DNA of 64,000 nucleotides from Diaporthe sp. PMI_573 (GCA_021399435.1 JAJTUP010000024.1:62001-126000), one strand, 5' to 3'. Positions 10,946 to 22,321 are shown, counted from the stretch's first letter. Notes: generated by a model not told the origin, from the sequence alone. Program-made: numbers and translations.

Positions 10946-13263
10946 TCACAACGGCCGTTCAAACCTAGCCCGCAGCCTTTCACCATACTTGATGAAGAGC
11001 AAGGGTGCAGGAATAAGCACACAGGAAATGCCAGCCAACAGAGTATTCGCCAGCCCCAGGCCCAGGCTATCATCGAGCGATGTACCGACCAATGGCAGGA
11101 AGGCGCCCAGCACGTAACGAAGTAGCGTCGACGCGGCGATGGCGGACGAGGCGATGGCCGTGAAGGCGTCTACAAGGTAGGTGTTGAGGGGTAGCTAGAT
11201 GAGCGCGTGCACACACCGAGTCAGCTTCACATGATCTGTATCCGAATCCGGAAAGAAGCTCCAGGCGGGGGCGGGGGGTGAATGAAGAGAGAGAGGGAGA
11301 GAGAGAGAACAAAAGTAAACCGCAACAAACATACCAGCGTGAGCACCATTCCCGCCCCGACCAGCGTACTCCCGACCACAGGCACGGCGAAGTGCAGCCC
11401 GGCCTGCAGCGACCAGCCGTACAGCAGCAGGCCGGCGGGGATGAGCGGGCTTGCGTAGACGATGGGAACGAGGCGGTTTTCTGGTCTGTGCCCTTGCCCT
11501 CCCCTCTCGGACCGCCGCATGGCGATCCGATCCATTACCGTCGCGCTGAGGGCGACCCCCGCTGCGAACCCGACCATCAGGCCTATGTAGACCAGCCCCA
11601 CCGTGCTTGTGGAGAAGGCGTACTTGTCTTTGAAGACTGTTGGGAGGGTTGCGAGGAATATGAACTGTTTGGTGGGGAAGTGCGTGTGTTTGTTAGATGT
11701 GCTTTTCTGTGTGTGTATTGCTTGTGTGGGGATGTATTTTTATAAAGTGGGGGCGGTGGTGGTGGTGATGGTGATGGCTTACGATGTATCCTGAGACCGT
11801 TGCTAGGTAAATCGAGAGCAATGAGACGACAGGGTTGGTGAACAGCAGCAGGAGTGGCCTGCGCAGCGCCCTCGCTACCATCTTGTAGAGAGGCACAGGG
11901 TTAGCATCAGCCAGTTTGGAGGTGTACCTCTTGTCTTTGGTGATCTTGCGCATATCGTGTGCTATGCGCTCGAGAATGACCTTTGCGTTTGTCTCCCGGA
12001 GGAAGAGCAGAGAGGCAACGGTGAGGATCCCGCCCTGGGACCGTTCAACTCGAGTCAGCCAGCATTCTCACACATGATCCAAACACATAGACGCAGACTT
12101 AGGGGAAAGGGGGACCCACAGCAGCAGCAGTGAAGTAAACAGTCGACCTCCAGCCATAGGCGTCGACCAGAGGCCCGCCAATCATGGGGCCCGCGGCGAG
12201 TCCCAGGAGCGGCGCGACGACCGCCACGGACATGACCTTGCCGCGGAACTGCAGGGGCACGATGTCGGCCATGGTGCCTGCGCCGACTGCGTTCGGGGCG
12301 GAGGCGGCACACCCCGCTACGAACCGGAGGATGATGAGGGTCATCAGGTTCGGGGACCTCGCCGACGCCAGGGTCGAGATGGTGAAGACGATGTTGCTGC
12401 CGTGGTAGACCCCGAGGCGGCCGAAGACCTCTGAGAGAGGGCCGAGGACGCTGTTGCATTTTGGTCAGCACTTTGGCCTGATGGACGGCCTGTCTTACTC
12501 TTTCGATGCCTTCCCCCGTCATTGTGTTTCTTTCCCCCAGTCTGACAAGAGAACTGACTTACAGTGGAGCGACCCCCCACCCCAGCGCGTAGATGGAGAC
12601 GGCCATGACCCCGAGCAGCTTGCTCGTGTTGTGGAACTCGCTTAGCAGCTCCGGCACCCCTGGCGAGAATATCGCAGTCGCGAGGGACCTGTTTTACGCG
12701 AAAAGGTTCAAGCTTTCTTAGCCCCCGCTGTTCATAAATCCTTCCCGTTGCTGGGCAAAGTCTTGGTGGGCTCTTGGTAGCCAAGGGGGGAGGTAGGTGG
12801 ACCACACACACACTCACCCAATAAAGAGGATCCCGCTGACGAGGCCCATGTGCAACCAGATTTTTGACCACGGCCAGTTGGTGGGATTCTCTGGGTCCTC
12901 GTCCGAGTCCCAGTCGACAATGAAGTCCTCGGGCCTCTGCTTCTCCGACTTCTCGTCGGATCCCCGCTGCGGCTCTGACTGCGACTGCCACCTCGCTTCT
13001 TGCGCCCGCTGCGACGCGGCGTTGGCCGCCAGGATCTCCCGCCACTCTCTTCCCCATTCCGCTGCCTTTTCCTCCTCGAGGCTGAAGGATCGCTCAACAA
13101 AGGTGGTGAAGCGCCTCAGGCTGTTGATCGACAGACCGTCGGCGGATATGCTTGACCATCGCGCCCTCGGCGGGAATCTCGGCGGGGTCCCGGGTGAGGA
13201 CGGCGAGCTCGATGAGTTCCTGTTCATCGTGATGGAGGAGATGGAGCTACGACCGGATCTCAT
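10946..13263 (-). CDS. MFS multidrug exporter, DHA1 type, 577 aa
   Basis: A proton-driven exporter of the plasma membrane. Six exons: 13263-12818, 12688-12563, 12450-12120, 12034-11783, 11664-11335 and 11194-10946. All have GT..AG borders and the 1734 nt stay in one frame. A hydrophilic Ser/Arg/Glu-rich N-terminal tail of about 120 residues leads into DWDSDEDPENPTNW, the typical pre-helix motif of fungal DHA1 transporters. The motif-A loop reads LGPLSEVFGRLGVYHG, motif C follows as AGPMIGGPLVDAYGWR, and the late NTYLVDAF motif near the last exon is also characteristic. About 12 membrane helices are expected. The start is the only ATG that gives the full acidic tail. The substrate is unknown. 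Its position between the desaturase and the adenylate-forming enzyme fits export of a product of that group. Confidence 0.9.
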
Positions 13264-14959
13264 CTGCTCGGATGGTAATTGCTGTCGAGGAACGAGTTCG
13301 ATGAGAGAGTGACGGCATCACTTTCGCTCCCTACTCGAGTGCTTATGCAAGTGGTGGTAGGCAGATGAAAGATACTACAAGCCCGGGAGGTTTCTCTCTA
13401 ACAAGGGAATTTCCGTAAGTCTGGGGCTTCTAGTGCTTGCACGCCCGGCTCTCCCCGGAAATTAGAATGCTTTTTAGGTTGCTGAGAGGTGTCAAAGCTT
13501 CATCGCCCATTGCTTGAGAGCGATATTACAACATCTTTTGGGAAGGCTGAGGACGCAAGGCAAAAGACCCGGCTCGGCGCGACATGAGTATTAGTCCTCC
13601 GCCCAGCATCCGCGCGCAATACTGATGTATACTCTATCTTGGCGACAATTGTGGATCCTACAATACCCGTCGCGGTTATACTATTGCTGGATTATTCCAC
13701 CAGGTGCTCCCTCGAAATCCAGCGCCATCGAGGTTCATCGGCACTCGCACCCGGTCCATAGTACACTCATGCAGCGCCGTTGGCTGTGGAGGGAGGTGGA
13801 CATTCCAAGTATCAGCCTTATGAAACACCCACTATAGACCGTGACCCTCCCCCGACCTTCGGGTCTTCATCTCAAGTCGGGCAGGCCCAAGGTTTCTCGC
13901 GCACTGCCTATTCGGGCACGACCCCAAACAGCCAAGGTGGTCACGCTAGGCGAGACTTGGATGCCATCGAGTCATTCCAGCACCCCATGCATGATCAACT
14001 GCGCGGTTCACGACAACACGAATGAGTCGGGGGGCCGGCGGACCCAATGGTCATCACCTGCGGGCAACGCATGTTAGAGTCTAAATCGAAGTTCATGCCC
14101 TCATCCGCCTCGCAGGGCTCTGCGTAGGCCTGGCCCAGACGTGGAGAACATAGTTCGGAACTAGTCATGCAGCACGACCGAATCCTATCGCTTGAGACAT
14201 GCTGGAGCCGGTGCGTGGGACGTCGCTCACGGAGACTTCATTATTGCCTGCTGGACAAAGATAAGGGATGTGGCCATCTTCTTCTTTCACTCCGGCGTCT
14301 GAAAGTCTGACTGAGCCATGACCGGGTATGTAGGCCCTTGATCTTCTGGTTGCCAGACCGTCATAGTTGTGTTCAGCCGACTTGCCTTGGTTGAAGCAGA
14401 TGTGCGGAATACGTACTGTACATATAGAGCAAAATTAGCTCTAATGGCTAAAGTCTATCTACAGGCTCAATCTTGCCGGTGTTTTTCCGTGGGTGTCGGA
14501 TGCTCCCGCCATTCCGGGTCGAGGTTGAGCACTGGTACACTACACATTATACTCTGCATGCTATGTCTCCAGTGTCTCGTGGCAACCCATCGCTTAATTA
14601 ATCTCCGACAAGCTTGTATCCAGGTGGTGGCTACGAAGCAAAGTCTGTACGCGATGGTCCGGTTCGGAGCTGAAAGACGAGGGTAGATTACCTCGGTCGT
14701 GGCTGAATCGTACCGTTTCGATCTCACGATGGTACCTGAGATGCATATGGGCTGACCGGTTCGAGAAAGGACGACTGCCGGGTCCACAACACCATTACAG
14801 CCATGCATAGATCCATTCTTGCGGCACTGTCCAGAAGCCGATGGGCAGGGCCAGACCGTTCCATTCTGCAGAGATGTGTACGGTTAATTGTGGCATATAA
14901 TTATAGAGAATCGCTGCGGCCAAGGCGACTGTTTGATAGAGGTATCTTGCAAGACATTG
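13264..14959. other. Divergent intergenic region, 1.7 kb
   Basis: It lies between the divergent MFS exporter (-) and the adenylate-forming enzyme (+), so it should contain both promoters. An AT-rich TATA-like stretch (CATATAATTATAGAG) lies at about 14894-14908, some 60 bp upstream of the ATG at 14960. No coding region is supported. Confidence 0.45.
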
Positions 14960-16422
14960 ATGAAAATGGCTATAATTCCAAAAAGTAACGTCACTACCAC
15001 CAAGAGGGCGGAAACGCTTGAGAAGTTTCTGGAATTCGTCGGGGGGAACTCCCCTTTCTATAGAGAATTCTGGAACACTATCTTCTCCGCTCCAGCTTCA
15101 TTGGAGAGTTACCCATTGACGGACCACGCTGCGTATTGGCTGGCAAACACATGCTTGAATAGTAAAGTGGTCACTTCGGAACAACAAGATGGCATAATCT
15201 TCAAAACAGGAGGTAATCCAACCCGACTTCCCTGCGTCGCCAGCGGCCACTCTAGAAACACTGCCGTTCGCTTGAGAATTACAGGCTGATCAGACCCCAA
15301 ACAGGCACCACAGCCAAGCCCAAGGTCTCCTTCTACAGCCATGCCGAGCTCGAGGGTGTCTCCAAGTCGCTGGCAACAAGCCTCGTCCGGTGCGGGGTGC
15401 GCCAGGGCGACAAGGTGATCAACCTCTTCTACGCCGGGGACATGTACGGCTCATTCCTTCTGCACATCCTGTCCGTCTTCTACCTGCCCATCCACGAGCG
15501 CGTGGGCGCTATTCAGCTCCCCGTGGCGGGACATGTCACCACGGAGAGCATGGTAACGCACATCCTGGAGTTCGAGGGGACCGTCGTGCTGTCGACCGTG
15601 ACCACTATGGTCAAGATGGCGGAGCTGCTGGTCGGCGTGGGGTGGCACGGTAGGAGCACGGTCGACAGCGTGAGGCTGCTGCTGTTCTCTGGCGAGGCGC
15701 TGTATAATGACCAAGTCGGCATCATCAAGAGGGCGTTCCCGAATGCTGAGCTTCGCAGCCTGGTGTATGGGGCCATGGACAGCGGGGTGATTGGGCTGCC
15801 TCCTCACGTGGAGGCAAAGGAAAGGTTCCCGATCGCCGACGGCCTGAGAGACCCCAGGGTCCACCAGGTCAACCGGCCTGGGATGTTGGTTGAGATTGTA
15901 AAGGAGGATGGGACAGCAACGACGGAGCCAGGCAAGCCTGGGAGTCTCGTGGTGACGAACTTGGAGAGGAGACTAATGCCTGTGGTCAGGTACCCTTCTG
16001 GGGACAGGGCGGAATGGATTGACTTCGAGACTGGGCTTTTCAGGGTCCTGGGACGGGACCAGACGGCCATACGACTTGGTCCTGTTTCTATTGACTTTAC
16101 TCACCTTCGTGAAGCTGTCTCATCTGCGCTGGGGTCTGAGCGTCATGTCTCTGGGATCCAGGCAGTGGTTGGCAGGAAAGACGCCAAGGACTTACTCACA
16201 GTTCTGATCGCCTTCAAGCCAGTATCTGAAGCTGAGGAGGCGGGGCTACGATTAAAGGTTACGGAAGAGTTGGGCAAGGCGAGGCCCATGTTCAAGGGCC
16301 ATGTCGAGCTTGGACTGGTCAACCCCCTGTGTGTCTCGTTTGTGAAGGCGGGGGAATTGACTGTCAATGAGCGAAGTGGGAAATCGATCAATGTGGTCGA
16401 TATGAGACTCACGACTCTGTAG
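14960..16422 (+). CDS. PaaK-like adenylate-forming (acyl-CoA ligase) enzyme, 456 aa
   Basis: A member of the ANL superfamily, closest in layout to phenylacetate-CoA ligase (PaaK). Such enzymes activate a carboxylic acid with ATP. Two exons, 14960-15212 and 15305-16422, total 1371 nt in frame. The join recreates the ATP-binding loop FKTGGTTAKPK at residues 81-91, which strongly supports the intron. The PaaK-type signature near residues 238-245 reads VYGAMDSG, so the usual YGxTE glutamate is absent, as I recall for several fungal homologues. The C-terminal lid domain is present, and a late motif ELTVNERSGK ends near the stop. There is no carrier domain. A second ATG at 14966 is an equally possible start. 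The acid substrate is unknown. Confidence 0.82.
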
Positions 16423-17153
16423 CGATTCTCGTGACCACGCACAAATTAAGACTTGCAGAAAATTAGATGGTCTTAATTGAAATCTGAGTGATTGCAATGC
16501 CTCTTTGAACGGCTTGAAGGAGAAACGAAGCCTTTTCGCCCATGTAGTCTGCCAGTCTGTTTCCTGACACTTTTTCCCAAACATTGACGGCTCCCAGCCA
16601 CCGCATTATTATAATTGGCCTAATAGCCTCCTTTTCGTATCAACTTGACTTTCCACTGTGACTGGCAACATTGCTTAGCCTCGTCCGACCAACCTGACGG
16701 CCGGCCCTCAGGTGCCAGAGAGCCACCAGAACTCCCTTTGCCAAAACCTCCAGTCTTTTCAAAACTCCAAGCAACTTTGAATCCAAACCTCTCTGCAATC
16801 CAACACTCAACAACACCAATTTCGATCACGAAGCCTGCGTTTGTGCATGCTCGCGATCCTACACTCCGAACCTTACTATCAATCTTACCGGTATCACTTC
16901 AACTTGGTTGATCCAAGATATCGTTTCCAGCAGCTGGCTGCGTCAAGCAAAGTACGACTCCAGCCTCGATCTTCCTCGTCGATCCTCACATCCCACCTTG
17001 ACCCCAGACGTCGCCTTCAGCAGCTGGCTGTGTCAAACAAAGCGAACCATCCACAAGCCTACTGCGTCAAGCCACCGACGTTTCTTACTAGCAAAACGTG
17101 AGTCCTGACGGCGATTGAAAGTGATCGTGCCTGGCGCTGACTGTCACTAGATC
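16423..17153. other. Promoter and leader of the 2EXR gene, with a spliced 5' UTR
   Basis: It lies upstream of the 2EXR-domain gene. A leader intron is likely at 17098-17150 (donor GTGAGT, acceptor ACTAG), three bases before the ATG. The leader contains an imperfect direct duplication: 16908-16952 resembles 17000-17042. It also contains an open frame described separately. Confidence 0.5.
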
Positions 17154-17166
17154 ATGGCTGATATGA
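16847..17166 (+). other. Upstream ORF overlapping the 2EXR start codon
   Basis: After removal of the probable leader intron (17098-17150) this ATG opens a frame of 88 codons that ends at a TGA at 17164-17166, 13 nt inside the main coding region and out of frame with it. If the intron is retained, the frame stops at 17101. It encodes a twice-repeated motif (DPRYRFQQLA, then DPRRRLQQLA). Several differences between the copies are silent or conservative, a weak hint of translation. It could reduce translation of the downstream gene. Inference only. Confidence 0.3.
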
Positions 17167-18362
17167 TGGGCCTGTTTCCCCTCATTACCGAGGAGGACTT
17201 CAACTTCGCCATGGGATTCACCAACGAATCCCCCCTGGAGGCTCGCCTCAAGGCAGCTCGAGAGAGTGTCAACCGCCAGTATCGCCAGCTTCGCCAAGCT
17301 GATGGCCAGTACTATGCGAACGAGGGCTCTGACAGCGACCGAGTCTTCCATCTCTTCCCCAAGCTGCCAGCCGAGCTGCAGCTCATGGTCTGGAAGCATG
17401 CGGTGGACGGCCTTCCTGTCCCCAAGATCCAAGCGTTTGACTTCGACCTTGCTTACGACCCCAATGCCTCCCCTGCCCACCGCTCTGGCAATGGTGTGAT
17501 TGCTTGCTTCAAGCCCAAGTACACCCGCGCGCTCGCTGCCCACCGCGGTCTTCTGACGGCCTGCATTGACTCGCGCAAGGCATTCTTGGACTCTGGCGAC
17601 TACCACATGCTGCCTCTGACCTACCTCGTGAGTCCTGACGGCAAGGAGGTTACTAAGAAGCAGAAGAAGGAGTCCGAAAGCTTCGAGGACTACGTCAAGA
17701 AGTCGAATGAAACTTTCGACAAGATGTGCGACGTGAGCAGACGCAAGAGTGAGGAGGGAGAGAAGACAACTCCCAAGATCAAGAAGAACGACACCACAAA
17801 GGATTCTTCCCAGGCCAACAAGACCTTCGCACGTGTCGTCCTGCCTGTCAACTTCACAGAGACTCGCTTCCTCATCGACAAGGTCGCAGAGACCTTCGCC
17901 TACAAGTCCATTCACCCAGCGCCACCATCGGCCGGGAGGGTCTTCACTGAGGCAGCCGGACTCGAGTTCATGCACTCGATCAAGAAGCTCGCCTTCTCCA
18001 TGACCAAGGACTCACTGAACTCGGACGTCATCTTCTGCGACTGGTTTGCCACCGACCCCAATCAGAACCGACGAGGCATCAGGCCATCGCCCTACACCCT
18101 CGGCGCGCTTGAGGAGCTCTCCTACGTGAGCGCCAAGGCGTTCAAGCGGCAGTGCTGCATCGGACATGGTCCGATCTGGAACGTCGTCCGATGCCTCAAG
18201 ATCCGGGACTTCCAGCACGGGCTCAAGGGCACTGGGCATTGGCGTGTCCGAGACCTGTACCGTGTGCACCTGACCCTGATCACGAGGTGGAGGCAGTTCG
18301 ACCAGGCCTTCAACTTGCGCTGGGCAAAAGCCATGCGTCAGACTTGCACCTGTCGCCGCTGA
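17154..18362 (+). CDS. 2EXR-domain protein, 402 aa
   Basis: A single coding exon after a spliced leader. Residues 65-85 carry the start of a 2EXR domain (FPKLPAELQLMVW), a domain expanded in Pezizomycotina whose biochemical role is not known. The rest of the domain appears to run on past residue 150 with a segment containing HRGLLTACIDSRKAF. A Lys/Glu-rich, probably disordered linker follows (about residues 160-220), then a mixed alpha/beta C-terminal part. No signal peptide or membrane segment. The start is the ATG three bases after the leader intron acceptor; a second in-frame Met is at residue 4. Neighbours give no functional clue. Confidence 0.85.
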   Translation: MADMMGLFPLITEEDFNFAMGFTNESPLEARLKAARESVNRQYRQLRQADGQYYANEGSDSDRVFHLFPKLPAELQLMVWKHAVDGLPVPKIQAFDFDLAYDPNASPAHRSGNGVIACFKPKYTRALAAHRGLLTACIDSRKAFLDSGDYHMLPLTYLVSPDGKEVTKKQKKESESFEDYVKKSNETFDKMCDVSRRKSEEGEKTTPKIKKNDTTKDSSQANKTFARVVLPVNFTETRFLIDKVAETFAYKSIHPAPPSAGRVFTEAAGLEFMHSIKKLAFSMTKDSLNSDVIFCDWFATDPNQNRRGIRPSPYTLGALEELSYVSAKAFKRQCCIGHGPIWNVVRCLKIRDFQHGLKGTGHWRVRDLYRVHLTLITRWRQFDQAFNLRWAKAMRQTCTCRR

Positions 18363-19499
18363 AGCATCTCGTCGCCTTGCGGACTTGCGTCACAGATTGC
18401 GACGAGGTGAACGGTGAAGGAAGAGGCAAACCTAACACTTGATACATGAAAGAAGAAAAAATCGAAAAACCCCACAAAACACAAAAAGGAGAAGGAAGGT
18501 CCAAAATTCGGGGATCTTGGAAACAGCTTTGCACATCGAAGCTGCAAGGCATATGGAAGCTGCGAGATGCGTCTTGAAAATGACGCGATGGGCTCGTGGT
18601 CGAAAAAAGGATTCAAAATGAAAAGGGCAATCGATGGTTGGGCGTCTTGTGCTGTTCTCTGGTCAAAGTCACCAGGAACATGTCTTGAGCAGTAGGTAGG
18701 GGACGGGCTCCTCGATATTGAGTCGAGACTGTCTACTGAGTAAATCCTCACTGCGGCCTTCATAGCCAATCGAACATACATTGTCATCGTCTTCTTGACC
18801 TGGTCATCGTGTGACTGACTGCTTTTCCTGAACTGCATCGCTGGGATTGCTGGGAAAGTGCAAGTGTGTTCCCGATGATCGGGGTCAGCCACCGACTCTG
18901 CAGAAATTTTCTCGCACGACCCCCTGAGGCCGAAGTCCGAATCCAAACTGCGACAGCTTCTACACAATGACTTCTTGGTGCGCCTTTGCTGACAGGACTC
19001 TTATGTGTCGCAGATCATCAGTTTTTCCTTTCGAGGCCCCGAGTCAGACTCCTTTGTGGCAACAAAGCGCTTGAAGTGCCTGTGGTCTGGGGGAACGGCA
19101 TTGAGAGTGTAACGCAACAGCGGGTGCCAGCAGCATGGACATCGTATCAGGCTCTGGGCAGTGCTTTGTTTGGGGCTGGTGGCTCCCCATGCCGAACGGA
19201 GCTGGCCTCCTCATGGTCAATTCACTGGATCGATCAGTGGTGAAACATTCTTTGTATCTCGTCATCTTGGTGATGGCAGCGCTTGAGGTCGGCCAGATGC
19301 AGTTTTAGTCATTGCCTGAGTAACTGGAGCGCCTGCTGTCACCTTTCAGATTCACTATAAATCCCAGCAGAGCTCCCCATTACTGACCCGTCAGGCGGAT
19401 TGCGGAGACCACAGCAAAGTCAACAGCGTCGGCTCAGATTCAACACTGCCGCTTCAGTCCCATCCCCTATCGATCCCAGCCCAGTAACCGGCAAGCAGA
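18363..19499. promoter_or_regulatory. Intergenic region with TATA box of the first Myb/SANT-like gene
   Basis: No gene is supported between 18.4 and 19.4 kb. A good TATA box, TATAAAT at 19356-19362, lies about 140 bp upstream of the ATG at 19500, a plausible distance for a short fungal leader. Confidence 0.45.
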
Positions 19500-20455
19500 A
19501 TGAACATCGAGTGAGTCTGTGGCGGGCGTCGATAATCTACTCCACGGGCTCCAGCGTGCTGACGTTTCCAGGCGCTTGTGCGAGCTTGTCATCAAAGCAG
19601 CGCAACATACATTTCGATACCATGTCGATGCAGAGATGTAAGCAGAGCCAATCTCTAACGTATCCGCAGGATAACTTCTGACATGATGAGTCTCACGCAG
19701 CACAATCGCAGGGCATGTACAAACGATGATCAGACAAGAAATCGATGAGCTCTATCCCCTCCGCTACATGGCCCACGTGCAGGATACCGACGTCGCAGAT
19801 TTGGAAATTGCTTGCGACGCTGCTATTTCCCTTGCTGAAGTCTACAACAAATCTTTTCCAGAGTGAGTCCTTGAAGGTAGAACTTTCGAGACGGTTAATA
19901 ACAGGGTACTTACTTGCCCACAGGAAACCGAGAATCAACCTGCGATGGTTCTACGCCTGTGTCCAGAGTCTCCTCGTCCTCGACATAAAACCCGAGTTCT
20001 TGCTTGATGGCAAGGTCGACCGCCTTACGCGCAGAACCCAGCAGCAGCCTTCGCATTCCAACTCGGGGAACGGGAGCTTCTCGCCGGCGGGTTCGTCAAC
20101 TCTGGGCCCTGATTCATCCGCTTCCTCTCCCGAGAAACCGGCGCCGTCGAGCAACAACACCAAGCACGTATCCCCCAAGACTGCGAAGGCTAAATGGGAG
20201 GACGACGAGATCCAGCTCATGGTGGAGCTCAAGGCATCCGGGATGCGCCACTGTGACGTTGCCGTAAGTCCCCCAGGTGCCCCCTGAATGTGTTGAAGGT
20301 CCTCCAAACCGATGATAATCAATATTCTCCAGACGAGACTCGGTAGAGGCCAGGGCTCAGTTGAGAACAAGTACGGGAGGGTTATGCAGAAGCACGAGTG
20401 GAAGGACTATTTGACCGAGTTTGAGGCCAGCCTCCAGCGCAAGGGAAGGCACTGA
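19500..20455 (+). CDS. Myb/SANT-like protein A of a tandem pair, 233 aa
   Basis: Five exons: 19500-19510, 19572-19637, 19701-19862, 19924-20263 and 20333-20455, total 702 nt in frame. The first coding exon is only 11 nt. Homology with the next gene fixed the splice sites. The N-terminal half (residues 1-110) is helical and shared with the paralogue; for example both carry RYH, then a PL motif, then INxRW. A Ser/Gly/Pro-rich linker follows. Residues 170-215 resemble a Myb/SANT-like DNA-binding fold: W near the start (KWEDDEI), a second helix, and the LGRGQGSVENKY helix after the last intron. The second Trp of classical Myb repeats is replaced. It is probably a nuclear DNA-binding or chromatin protein; the precise role is unknown. 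Confidence 0.75.
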
Positions 20456-21093
20456 AGACGATGGGTCCCTCTTCACTTTAGCTGTACGACGATGGGATAT
20501 CGACAAAATCTAGTTCCTGGCACGGGCAAGTGGACAGAGAAACAGTGTTGGAGCAGAATCGGCCGTGGAATATCAATCATGTAGCATTTCTTACGATCCA
20601 GGACTTTTTTTTTTTTTTGGGGGGGGGGGGATAATCATAGGCTCTTCTACGTGCAAGCAACCTGACAGCCGCTGAGTCGCACGAGCACTGCTTAGCTCTT
20701 CGAGTGTCAAAACGCCCACAATGTCATGGATCTGGTCTTTTTAGGAGTCGAGAACCAAAACAATCGATGCATTGGGCTACGCAGACAATAGAAGGAGCAA
20801 CGCCACTTTGGTTTGTCCCACCCTCCTGTAGCTGTAACCTTGACAGGCGCCAGCCAGCACTAAAGCATCCTGGGCAGCAAACCATTGGCATTGCTGGGAA
20901 TTCACTTTTCATCCCACGGCCTCGCTCGACCGAAGTGGGGTCCCAATACCATTATCTGGATGTGCCTCAGCCTCACGTCACTAGCAAAAGTAATGAGCTG
21001 GCGCCCCTTGCCATCATATCCCTACGAAGTATCGACTTGCCCACCACCGACTAGCAGACATTCATCACAGCATCGCTAAAGCAGCAGAACACA
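20456..21093. other. Intergenic region between the tandem paralogues, 638 bp
   Basis: It contains a striking homopolymer junction, 14 T followed by 12 G, at 20605-20630. No other feature is supported. It should hold the terminator of gene A and the promoter of gene B. Confidence 0.5.
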
Positions 21094-22321
21094 ATGATCG
21101 ACGAGTGAGTACTGCCAGGAGCGGACAGACGACTCGCACCAAGAATGCTGACAACGCCCAGCGACCTTCCCGCCATTGCTGAAAAGGCAATCAACGGTGT
21201 CTTGCGCTACCATGACCAAGAGCACACGTAAGTTGCCCCTCTAGACGCTGTCGTTGCTGGGTGTTGTAGCTGAAGATGTGACCGCACAGGGGCATAACGG
21301 CGCTACAGCGAGATATCATCAACGGCAGGATTGCCGAGCTTCTCCCCCTCAAGTCCTTCGCAGCTGACCCCGACACTGCCAACATCGAGATCGTCGCGGA
21401 CGCAGCCATGTCATGCCTCGATCTTTACAACCTGGAGCATCGGGAGTGTGTTGACCACCCCCCAACCAAGCAAGTTAGGACGCAAGGCAACTTGTATCGC
21501 TAACCATGTCAAAGCAACACCATCAACGAGAGATGGATGTACATCGGTGTGCAGTCTCTCGCGTCCATTGACCTCAAGCCCACCCTCGTGTGCGGCACGG
21601 TTCCGCGCATACCAGATGCGCCACCCGAGTCCGAACCTGCCCCCGACAGCCCTGGCGCAGACAGCCACGAGATACCCCAGCATTACCAGATCGATGATAA
21701 CATCGGCAACGACTCCCGGACTATCAAAGATGAGTTCCCGGTCGCAGCAGCTTCCAAGCGGGGCAGCAGCACACAGGACGAGCCGGATCCCGCCAGCGAC
21801 GACGACGACGGGTCGCCGCCTGTGAAGACCACCCCGCGGGCAAAGAAGAGGAGATCGAACGGGCCGCAGGCCGCGAACGGCAAGGACCCGTGGGGCGACG
21901 AGGAGATCAAGAAGTTGATCAAGTGGAAGGCGCAGGGCATGACCCATAAGAAGGTCGGGGTGAGTACTTGCCACCTCATGGCCGTTGTCTCACCATACAC
22001 ACACACACACAGATTTGATTACAGGTTTCGCTGACGGACCTCGGATTTCAGGCCCTTCTCGGCAGGACTGAGCCTGCGTGCGCCATTCGGCACTCCATTG
22101 TCCTCAAACAGGACAAGTGGGTCAACTTTTCTAGGGAGTACCGGGAGAAGCGGGCGGCTGGCGAGGACTCGGATGTGGAGGGCGAGGAAGAAGTCGGTTG
22201 GGAGGGTGAGCAGGTGGAAGATGATGAGGAGACAGGGAAGCTGAGGGAGCAGAAGGTTGCTGAGCAGATCATGGAGATCACGGAGATGAGTCAGGATGAG
22301 GAAGGGGATCATCGGGAGTGA
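21094..22321 (+). CDS. Myb/SANT-like protein B of a tandem pair, 315 aa
   Basis: Five exons: 21094-21104, 21162-21227, 21290-21445, 21515-21959 and 22052-22321, total 948 nt in frame. Exon 1 (11 nt) and exon 2 (66 nt) have exactly the lengths found in the upstream paralogue, and all four introns sit at equivalent positions and phases. The N-terminal region shares RYH, PLKS and INERW with gene A. The linker is longer and carries acidic DDDDG and basic KKRRS patches. The Myb/SANT-like part is residues 203-250 (DPWGDEEIKKLI, then LLGRTEPACAIRH). A Glu-rich C-terminal tail of about 60 residues is absent from gene A. The third intron uses GTGTGT as donor. An alternative last acceptor at 22024 would add nine residues. 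Confidence 0.75.
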
